10,581 bases of DNA from JAWWAH01 sp033721415 (GTDB lineage Bacteria; Patescibacteriota; Minisyncoccia; Spechtbacterales; 2-12-FULL-38-22), in assembly GCA_033721415.1 (NCBI GenBank), contig JAWWAH010000036.1:1-10581 (forward strand). Direction: 5' to 3'. Under the pieces are notes generated by a model, which did not search any database, had not been told where the DNA came from, and saw only the letters and a list, made by a program, of their open reading frames with translations. The translations under genes were made by a program, and so were the position numbers. Below, piece after piece: positions 6,110-10,393 of the stretch. Positions within the stretch are counted from its first letter, which is position 1. The number at the start of each line of letters is the position of its first letter.

Positions 6110-6304
6110 ATGGATGATGAGGTTTATGCTGCTATTGGTATAGGGATTCAAAATGGAATAATGAGACTTAAGAGAGAGTATGGGGAACTTATTCGAGCAT
6201 TTGGTGTTACAGATGATGAAAGATTATATATCGCTTTAGCAGAAGATATTAGCGAAGAAAAGAAAGATGAAATTAGAAGAAAGTTCGTAACATTTATAAC
6301 TTGA
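6110..6304 (+). CDS. 64-residue hypothetical protein (cassette 2)
   Basis: A small acidic, helical protein with no family I recognise. AAAGGAG (6097-6103) lies six bases before the ATG, a good Shine-Dalgarno, and a promoter module precedes it. The middle part (MRLKREYGELIRAF) looks amphipathic, and the C-terminal half (DISEEKKDEIRRKF) is highly charged. No membrane segment, Cys or His cluster is present. The stop TGA is followed by a strong terminator at 6336, so the cassette is a complete transcription unit: promoter, leader, gene and terminator in about 310 bases. Small size alone would fit an antitoxin or an adaptor protein, but no partner toxin gene lies in the same cassette, so no function is assigned. 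Confidence 0.75.
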   Translation: MDDEVYAAIGIGIQNGIMRLKREYGELIRAFGVTDDERLYIALAEDISEEKKDEIRRKFVTFIT

Positions 6305-6335
6305 GTTGCGTGGGTTAACAGTTCTTTTGTTATTT

Positions 6336-6361
6336 AAGCGGCTTTGGCCGCTTTTATTTTT
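6336..6361 (+). terminator. Terminator of the 64-residue gene
   Basis: Stem AAGCGGC/GCCGCTT (6336-6342 with 6347-6353) with a TTTG loop, then TTTATTTTT. The run after the stem (CGCTTTTATTTTTGAAAA) is the same as that after the terminator at 10196, so the cassette 3' ends share more than the core site. Confidence 0.88.
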
Positions 6362-6389
6362 GAAAATCTTTTTAATTCTTTGACCAGTG

Positions 6390-6447
6390 AGTTCCAATCA
6401 AAACAATTTAGGTCCACAAATCGACTTCAGGTTACTTCATTGGAACC
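6390..6447 (+). repeat. Site 3: full cassette site
   Basis: Begins AGTTCCAATC, core 6411-6418, standard right half ending ATTGGAACC. The outer stem has eight or nine pairs. CTTTTTAATTC (6368-6378) ends exactly 12 bases before GTTCC. Confidence 0.88.
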
Positions 6448-6484
6448 AAGACCACTTTCACGAGTGGTTTTTGTTTGGTATTGT
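6448..6484 (+). promoter_or_regulatory. Terminator plus promoter module, type 1 (second copy)
   Basis: The same hairpin as at 5464, with loop TTCACG (6457-6462), 16 bases and TATTGT (6479-6484). Six bases (TAGGGT) separate the -10 box from ATG 6491, so a leaderless message is predicted. Confidence 0.6.
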
Positions 6485-6490
6485 TAGGGT

Positions 6491-7156
6491 ATGAAATGGG
6501 TAGAAAAGATAAAAAATAATGAACCAGATTTTTTTAATTTTGGACGTCCATATAAAATAGAGTTAAGCAGGGAAGATGGTGAGAGAAGGCTATCTCAAAT
6601 TGCAGATGAAGCTGAAGCCGAATATGCTTGGGCTTTTGATAATGAAACGTCTACTTGGATATATTATCCATCTAAAAAGTTTACTGAAAATGCGGATTAT
6701 GAAGCAGGAGAGATTTCATTGCGTCTTGAGGTGCCTAAAAAACTATTAATCCCACCTAGCGGTGATTCAGATTTTTACCATATACATCCCAACTATATAG
6801 AGAAGAGGCTTTTGGAAAATCCTAAAGAAGGGTTTGATAGCAAAGATGTTTTACAGGTAAAAGCCTTGATACCAAGCACTGAAGATCTTCAAACTGCAGT
6901 TGATTTGACAAAGGATGGTTACAAGAGACTTAAAATAGTCACCTCTATAGGTGTAACGACTTTTAGTTTTGATCCCGAAAAGGCGAAAGATTTAAAAGAT
7001 GGAAATGCTCCCGGTGTTACAATATCACGAGAAGATATCAAAAAATGGTTAGAAGAGGATGGTTTAGAAAATGCAATTAAAAAAGCTTTAAATCAATTAA
7101 ACGAGCATTATGATGGAGTATTCGTCTTTAGTTTTGAAGAGTTATATAGTGATTAA
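6491..7156 (+). CDS. 221-residue protein with possible JAMM/MPN-like motif (cassette 3)
   Basis: The family is not recognised with certainty. Residues 94-100 read DFYHIHP, and PSTEDLQ follows at 128-134. Together these resemble the HxHP...SxxD metal-binding motif of JAMM/MPN (JAB) isopeptidases, such as RadC-type or deubiquitinase-like proteins. The following IVTSIGVTTFSF (149-160) would fit the next strand of that fold. The gap between HxHP and SxxD (28 residues) is longer than usual, and the upstream catalytic Glu cannot be placed with confidence. The C-terminus (about 178-221) is helical and charged. The protein has no signal peptide or membrane segment. ATG 6491 lies six bases after the predicted -10 box and has no Shine-Dalgarno. 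No terminator follows, so the next small gene may be read from the same transcript. Confidence 0.8.
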   Translation: MKWVEKIKNNEPDFFNFGRPYKIELSREDGERRLSQIADEAEAEYAWAFDNETSTWIYYPSKKFTENADYEAGEISLRLEVPKKLLIPPSGDSDFYHIHPNYIEKRLLENPKEGFDSKDVLQVKALIPSTEDLQTAVDLTKDGYKRLKIVTSIGVTTFSFDPEKAKDLKDGNAPGVTISREDIKKWLEEDGLENAIKKALNQLNEHYDGVFVFSFEELYSD

Positions 7157-7180
7157 TACTTTTAAATTCTTGCACAACTC

Positions 7181-7209
7181 GGTTCCAATCAAAACAATTT
7201 AGGTCCACA
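7181..7209 (+). repeat. Site 4: left half only
   Basis: A standard left half with core GGTCCACA at 7202-7209. No right half, terminator or promoter module follows. AATTC (7165-7169) ends 12 bases before GTTCC. Confidence 0.85.
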
Positions 7210-7217
7210 CAGCAAAT

Positions 7218-7469
7218 ATGAGTATAGAAAAACCAACTTTTGAACAAGATAAAAATAAATTAGAAACGCTTGCAAATAATCTGGATGAGCTACAGGCCTC
7301 CGAAAATGAAGGGAGAGGTATTTCTTGTGTACGCACTATAGCTGCATATTTGCGAGCAGGTGATAAGAAAACAGCAAGAGCAATCTGTTTAAATGAAAGT
7401 GATAAAATCAGAAGTTACCCAGAGATATATGGGTTGCTTAAAGAACAATTAGTTGAAGAAGATTTTTGA
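7218..7469 (+). CDS. 83-residue hypothetical protein (cassette 4)
   Basis: A small, acidic, probably all-helical protein of no family I recognise. The first half (EQDKNKLETLANNLDELQ) could form a short coiled coil. The middle contains SCVRTIAAYLRAGDKKTARAI, which looks like a helical hairpin of the kind used for protein contacts. The ATG lies only eight bases after the core of site 4, with neither Shine-Dalgarno nor clear promoter, so expression probably depends on read-through from the 221-residue gene, which has no terminator. The end is a double stop, TGA-TAG. It occupies the shortest cassette here (334 bases). An alternative is that this cassette is silent until placed behind a suitable neighbour. 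Confidence 0.7.
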   Translation: MSIEKPTFEQDKNKLETLANNLDELQASENEGRGISCVRTIAAYLRAGDKKTARAICLNESDKIRSYPEIYGLLKEQLVEEDF

Positions 7470-7494
7470 TAGAGCTTGAATTATATAACCACCA

Positions 7495-7572
7495 GATTCC
7501 CCGCCTACCGGCAGGCAGGCAATCAAAACAATTTAGGTCCACAAATCGACTTCAGGTTACCTCATTGGAACC
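7495..7572 (+). repeat. Site 5: full site with a 20-base GC-rich insert
   Basis: The left half is split after GATTCC by CCGCCTACCGGCAGGCAGG plus C (7501-7520), then continues AATCAAAAC. The core is at 7536-7543. The right half ends ATTGGAACC at 7572. The insert is itself self-complementary (GCCT-CCGG-AGGC) and contrasts sharply with its AT-rich surroundings. Confidence 0.82.
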
Positions 7573-7578
7573 ACAAGC

Positions 7579-7613
7579 TTGAAAAAAGAATAGCGAAGTG
7601 CTATTCTTTTTTT
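7579..7613 (+). promoter_or_regulatory. Terminator plus promoter module, type 2 (second copy)
   Basis: Nearly the same bases as at 6052: TTGAAA (7579-7584), 17 bases, TGCTATTCT (hexamer 7602-7607), with the GAATAGC/GCTATTC terminator stem between them and seven T. Confidence 0.65.
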
Positions 7614-7632
7614 AGTACATAAAAGGAGAAAC

Positions 7633-8151
7633 ATGGATTGGAAAAAAATTAATGAGAAAACTATTAGAAAAGGGTTTAGATCTCTAATTGAGAGAGTTTT
7701 TGAGTTACCTGATGGGAACATTGCTTATTTTGACATTAAAAAAGAAGGACCAGCAGTTTGCATAGTACCATTAACTAAAGATAATGAAGTCATTCTTTTT
7801 AAGCAATTCCGACCAGGTCCTGAAAAAGTTTTGCTTGAATTGCCAGGTGGAGGATTTGAAAACAGAGAGAGCCCAAAACAAGCTGCAACACGTGAATTAT
7901 TAGAAGAAACAGGATATGTAGGAAATCTTCAATTGGTGTGCGTAAGCTGGGACGATGCTTATTCTACTATGATTAGATATAACTTTGTTGCAACAAATTG
8001 CCAAAAGCAACAAGATCCTTCTTTGGATGAAGGAGAGTTCGGAGAGGTCGTGAAGTTGTCCTTGGAAAAGTTTAGAGAACACATAAGAACTGGAGAATTA
8101 ACAGATATAGAATCTGCGTACCTAGGATTGGATTACTTGCACCTGCTCTAA
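7633..8151 (+). CDS. Nudix hydrolase, ADP-ribose pyrophosphatase-like (cassette 5)
   Basis: A 172-residue protein built like the NudF/ADPRase branch of the Nudix family. These enzymes split ADP-ribose or related sugar nucleotides to AMP and a sugar phosphate. The N-terminal part (about 1-45) is the beta-strand region used for dimerisation in that branch. LLELPGGGFENRE leads into a complete Nudix box from Gly73 to Tyr95, with REL, LEETGY and every metal-binding Glu in place. The AA.RELLEETGY form is typical of ADPRases. SDs: AAAGGAG (7622-7628) lies four bases before ATG 7633, and a type 2 promoter module precedes it. No terminator follows; the type 1 hairpin of the next cassette would end the transcript. 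ADP-ribose is the best guess for the substrate, not a demonstrated one. Confidence 0.92.
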   Translation: MDWKKINEKTIRKGFRSLIERVFELPDGNIAYFDIKKEGPAVCIVPLTKDNEVILFKQFRPGPEKVLLELPGGGFENRESPKQAATRELLEETGYVGNLQLVCVSWDDAYSTMIRYNFVATNCQKQQDPSLDEGEFGEVVKLSLEKFREHIRTGELTDIESAYLGLDYLHLL

Positions 8152-8183
8152 CTCTTTCCATTTTTGCAACCCCTGCATTATCT

Positions 8184-8241
8184 GGTTCCAATCAAAACAA
8201 TTTAGGTCCACAAATCGACTTTAGGTTACCTCATTGGAACC
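8184..8241 (+). repeat. Site 6: full cassette site, perfect outer stem
   Basis: GGTTCCAAT (8184-8192) and ATTGGAACC (8233-8241) pair perfectly. The core is at 8205-8212. AGGTC and GACTT near the centre can form a small inner stem around CACAAATC. There are two base changes from sites 1 and 3 in the right half. Confidence 0.88.
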
Positions 8242-8278
8242 AAGACCACTTTCACGAGTGGTTTTTGTTTGGTATTGT
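8242..8278 (+). promoter_or_regulatory. Terminator plus promoter module, type 1 (third copy)
   Basis: Identical hairpin with loop TTCACG (8251-8256), 16 bases, TATTGT (8273-8278) and TAGGGT before ATG 8285, as at 6448. Confidence 0.6.
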
Positions 8279-8284
8279 TAGGGT

Positions 8285-8848
8285 ATGAAAAATAAAAAAG
8301 ATCTGGAGAAAATCATAAAGAAGAGGGTTATAAACGATAACCAGTATCAAAAAGCGCTAACTATTACAAGAGAAAATAGCATCGGAAAAGTTTGGCTTAT
8401 AGGTAGTTTAATTTATAAAACTTTGGCGAATGAGTTATGGGGATGCGAGTTATCACCTAAAGATTTTGACTTTATAGTGGAGAGCATAAAAAAACCGTTA
8501 TTTTTGCCAAAAGAATGGAGAGCTGAATTAAACACTCATGGCAACCCAAAATTGAGTAATGGTAATATAGAAATTGATTTAATATCTATCTCTAATATAC
8601 ACAGCATAAAGGAACGAGGGTTGAGCCCTAACATAAGTAATTATTTGTCAGGAGTACCTTTATCTGTACACTCTATTGCCTACGATGTTTTAAAGGATAA
8701 ACTGATAGGGGATATAGGGATAAAAAGCCTGCTTAATGGTGAAATAAGTATAAATAATGAAAGTGAATATGAGCACGCAAAAAATATATATGGTTACAGG
8801 CAGTTTATTGAACGATATGCCAAAGAGTTAGGTTTTAGAGTAGTGTAG
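8285..8848 (+). CDS. Minimal nucleotidyltransferase (Pol-beta fold) (cassette 6)
   Basis: A 187-residue protein with the core marks of the polymerase-beta-like nucleotidyltransferase fold. These are GS at residues 40-41 in WLIGSLIYK, the metal-binding pair Asp60/Asp62 in KDFDFIV, and a likely third acidic residue Asp98 in IEIDLISI. Such proteins move a nucleotide to a protein, RNA or small molecule. The small size and lack of an RNA-binding domain set it apart from CCA-adding enzymes. The region between the GS and DxD motifs holds an insertion (about 44-57). Stand-alone enzymes of this class often act as antibiotic-modifying enzymes or as the toxin or antitoxin of a two-gene system; no partner gene lies in this cassette. 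ATG 8285 is six bases after the -10 box, so the message should be leaderless. The C-terminal helices (160-187) are rich in aromatic and charged residues. Confidence 0.8.
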   Translation: MKNKKDLEKIIKKRVINDNQYQKALTITRENSIGKVWLIGSLIYKTLANELWGCELSPKDFDFIVESIKKPLFLPKEWRAELNTHGNPKLSNGNIEIDLISISNIHSIKERGLSPNISNYLSGVPLSVHSIAYDVLKDKLIGDIGIKSLLNGEISINNESEYEHAKNIYGYRQFIERYAKELGFRVV

Positions 8849-8873
8849 ATGGTTTTTAACTCTAAAATAACTC

Positions 8874-8902
8874 GGTTCCAATCAAAACAATTTAGGTCCA
8901 CA
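8874..8902 (+). repeat. Site 7: left half only
   Basis: A standard left half, core 8895-8902. No right half; a different terminator follows at once. AACTC ends 12 bases before GTTCC. Confidence 0.85.
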
Positions 8903-8936
8903 ATAATAAAAGCACCTTTTTAGGTGTTTTTATTGT
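8900..8936 (+). terminator. Terminator at the start of cassette 7
   Basis: The stem CACCT/AGGTG (8913-8917 with 8922-8926) extends outward through AATAAAA and TTTTATT into a palindrome of about 37 bases beginning ACAATAAT. T-rich on the right, it would end the nucleotidyltransferase transcript. It is nearly symmetric and could work both ways. Confidence 0.75.
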
Positions 8937-8943
8937 CGAAATC

Positions 8944-8971
8944 TTGATAATAAAAATATAAATTGTACAAT
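8944..8971 (+). promoter_or_regulatory. Promoter of the C39-like peptidase gene
   Basis: TTGATA (8944-8949), 16 bases, TACAAT (8966-8971). Six bases separate it from ATG 8978, the same distance as in the type 1 modules. Confidence 0.68.
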
Positions 8972-8977
8972 GTGATT

Positions 8978-9385
8978 ATGCAAAAAGCAGTGAAACAAAA
9001 ACACGATTTTGGATGTGGGCCAGCTTGTGTTTCCTTTGTGTTGGGTCTGGATTATGACAAAATCATTAAAGAACTAGGAGCAACAAAAGCGAAACAAAAA
9101 GGTTTTTATTGTAGAGATTTGGTAAGTGTTTTGGCTAAATTTGGTTATGACTATGAGTATAATTACATAAAACCCAAACTGAAGAAAAGGATTTACAAAC
9201 CTGGCGTAATAGTTTTCATAAAGCGAGATAAAAATTATCCGGCGGGCCACTATCTTGCAAGAGTAAATGGTGGCTGGATGGATCCTTGGATAAATTTTAA
9301 GAAGGATGACAATATTAAAAATGCAAGAGCGGGTTTTAGAAAAAGACTACCTGGTAAATCGATTTATGCACTACTTCCTGTGTGA
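8978..9385 (+). CDS. Stand-alone C39-like cysteine peptidase domain (cassette 7)
   Basis: A 135-residue protein matching the papain-like C39 peptidase fold, best known as the leader-cutting domain of bacteriocin ABC exporters. The active Cys13 is in DFGCGPACVSFVLG, with Gln7 upstream as a likely oxyanion-hole residue. The second block AGHYLARVNGGWMDPW carries His91 and Asp102 as the rest of the triad. About 20 basic residues give it a high net positive charge. No transporter, signal peptide or precursor peptide is present in the cassette, so a free cytoplasmic peptidase acting on an unknown substrate is likely. The start is ATG 8978: an in-frame TTG at 8963 would overlap the -10 box and lie ahead of the transcript start. 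A leaderless message is predicted. No terminator is seen after the stop. Confidence 0.85.
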   Translation: MQKAVKQKHDFGCGPACVSFVLGLDYDKIIKELGATKAKQKGFYCRDLVSVLAKFGYDYEYNYIKPKLKKRIYKPGVIVFIKRDKNYPAGHYLARVNGGWMDPWINFKKDDNIKNARAGFRKRLPGKSIYALLPV

Positions 9386-9422
9386 AAGATTTTATTCCAA
9401 CTTTTTAATTCCCGCATTAACA

Positions 9423-9449
9423 AGTTCCAATCAAAACAATTTAGGTCCA
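9423..9449 (+). repeat. Site 8: left half only, core shortened to GGTCCA
   Basis: AGTTCCAATC begins the half, and the core ends after GGTCCA (9444-9449), followed by TTGC instead of CACA. If this is a recombination joint, the exchange lies at or before this A. AATTC ends 12 bases before GTTCC. Confidence 0.82.
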
Positions 9450-9453
9450 TTGC

Positions 9454-9482
9454 TTAAAAAAGTGATAAATACTTGCTATTGT
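9454..9482 (+). promoter_or_regulatory. Promoter of the 35-residue gene
   Basis: TTAAAA (9454-9459), 17 bases and an extended -10 TGCTATTGT (hexamer 9477-9482). The -35 is poor; the TGn extension may make up for it. Confidence 0.45.
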
Positions 9483-9510
9483 TTCAGTAGCACATAGGAA
9501 AGGATGATAA

Positions 9511-9618
9511 ATGCCAGAATTAGAAACTATTATTTGGGTATTAGCACCTTTAGATAACATTTTTATAGACGCAATTTATGAGTTAATTCGCCATACAATA
9601 AACAACTCCTCGAAATGA
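9511..9618 (+). CDS. 35-residue small protein (cassette 8, first gene)
   Basis: A short frame supported by context: AAAGGATG (9499-9506) gives a Shine-Dalgarno six bases before the ATG, a promoter lies upstream and a terminator overlaps the stop codon. The peptide starts MPELETIIWVLAPLDNIF and is hydrophobic in its first two thirds, with a polar end (RHTINNSSK). It might be a membrane-active or membrane-associated small protein, perhaps a toxin-like peptide, but no family is recognised. The next gene has its own promoter, so the two are not an obvious operon. Confidence 0.5.
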   Translation: MPELETIIWVLAPLDNIFIDAIYELIRHTINNSSK

Positions 9619-9630
9619 GGGGTTTTATAC
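9606..9630 (+). terminator. Terminator overlapping the 35-residue gene's stop
   Basis: Stem CTCCTC/GAGGGG with a GAAAT loop, including one G-T pair, followed by TTTTAT. Its position right at the TGA supports the small gene being real. Confidence 0.7.
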
Positions 9631-9659
9631 TAGATAAAATTAATATCAGGCATTATACT
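9631..9659 (+). promoter_or_regulatory. Possible extra promoter before the 146-residue gene
   Basis: TAGATA (9631-9636), 17 bases and TATACT (9654-9659). It would give a leader of about 90 bases. Weaker support than the TTGACA promoter at 9692. Confidence 0.35.
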
Positions 9660-9691
9660 ACACGCTTCAAAAATTTTCGTACAGGTAATAA

Positions 9692-9720
9692 TTGACAAAA
9701 ACTGCTTTAGGTGGTATTTT
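9692..9720 (+). promoter_or_regulatory. Promoter of the 146-residue gene
   Basis: A perfect TTGACA (9692-9697), a 17-base spacer ending GGTGG, and TATTTT (9715-9720). The start is near 9727, with a 30-base leader. Confidence 0.75.
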
Positions 9721-9756
9721 ATATTAACAGTTAAGTTCCTAATAGGGGAGGTAAGG

Positions 9757-10197
9757 TTGTCTGGAGCTTTTGATAAAGTACTCCAAGATATAGATCGGGA
9801 TCGCAAAGAATCACGAAAAATTGCAATAGAAAATGCGATCTCCAGATTAGAGGCCGCTGTTAGAGAGTTGGAGTTTGCCCTTTTTGAGTTTGATGGTGCA
9901 GTTGATCAAGAATTTGTATATAAACTTGCTCTAATCGTAAAAGAGCGCGTACAATCAGATCCTAAAGAAAGCGAACTCAAAGACTTCTTTAATGAGTTTG
10001 ATAATAGACTCGAAATGTTAAAGAGATATAATGATGAATGTGCCCCAACCAATAATGTAACTAGATTTAGATACAAGCAAAGCCAGATAATAAGCTGGTT
10101 TGGTGATAATCTCCCCAGAGAAGTTCCTAAAATAATGGCACGCTCTTATCGCAGAATACTTTCTGAGTACAACAGTGATTTTTGGGGAAGAGCTTAA
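9757..10197 (+). CDS. 146-residue helical hypothetical protein (cassette 8, second gene)
   Basis: No family is recognised. The sequence predicts almost pure alpha helix with many Glu, Arg and Lys. Residues 10-45 (DIDRDRKESRK, then RLEAAVRELEFALFEF) could form a long helical or coiled-coil hairpin, and the end carries aromatic and basic residues (SYRRILSEYNSDFWGRA). There is no Cys pair, signal peptide or membrane span. The start is TTG 9757, chosen because a strong Shine-Dalgarno GGGGAGG (9744-9750) lies six bases upstream and no ATG is near. A consensus promoter upstream and a strong terminator at its stop make it a self-contained unit. Use of TTG may keep translation low. Confidence 0.82.
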   Translation: MSGAFDKVLQDIDRDRKESRKIAIENAISRLEAAVRELEFALFEFDGAVDQEFVYKLALIVKERVQSDPKESELKDFFNEFDNRLEMLKRYNDECAPTNNVTRFRYKQSQIISWFGDNLPREVPKIMARSYRRILSEYNSDFWGRA

Positions 10198-10226
10198 GCG
10201 ACCCATGAGGTCGCTTTTATTTTTGA
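10196..10226 (+). terminator. Terminator of the 146-residue gene
   Basis: Stem AAGCGACC/GGTCGCTT (10196-10203 with 10209-10216), loop CATGA, then TTATTTTT. The stem includes the last two bases of the TAA stop. Its right arm and tail match those of the terminator at 6336. Confidence 0.9.
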
Positions 10227-10252
10227 AAAACTTTTTAATTCTAAAATAGCCC

Positions 10253-10301
10253 GGTTCCCCGCCTACCGGCAAGCAGGGAATTAAAACAATTTAGGTACAC
10301 A
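10253..10301 (+). repeat. Site 9: left half with GC-rich insert and degenerate core
   Basis: GGTTCC is followed by CCGCCTACCGGCAAGCAGGG (10259-10278), then AATTAAAACAATTTA and GGTACACA (10294-10301), a core with one C-to-A change. No right half. CTTTTTAATTC (10231-10241) ends 12 bases before GTTCC. Confidence 0.8.
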
Positions 10302-10335
10302 ACTAATTAAAGTGCGCCTTGAATAAAGTATTTTG

Positions 10336-10364
10336 TTGACAGGCCAAATAATTGTTGGTAGCGT
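10336..10364 (+). promoter_or_regulatory. Promoter of the last, partial gene
   Basis: A perfect TTGACA (10336-10341), a 17-base spacer ending GTTGG, and a poor -10 TAGCGT (10359-10364). Confidence 0.5.
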
Positions 10365-10393
10365 ATGTGTAGTTATTTTTCAAAGGAGCAGTA

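Noticed and set aside
8963..8977. TTG start for the C39-like gene
   Set aside because: It overlaps the -10 box TACAAT and would lie before the transcript start; ATG 8978 fits.
9306..9497. Open frame of 63 codons on the + strand
   Set aside because: It overlaps the C39-like gene out of frame and crosses site 8; no start signal.
5411..10301. CRISPR array
   Set aside because: The intervals are 330-850 bases, unequal and carry genes; the repeats are palindromic and partly halved. There are no spacers of 25-45 bases and no cas genes.
5411..10301. Canonical integron attC sites
   Set aside because: No RYYYAAC/GTTRRRY pair in the expected places was found; the likeness is in organisation, not in box sequence.
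5411..10301. MITE or REP-like dispersed repeats
   Set aside because: Considered as the main alternative. The tRNA hybrid joint, the regular one-gene units and the single orientation fit site-specific insertion better, though the genome-wide distribution would be needed to exclude it.
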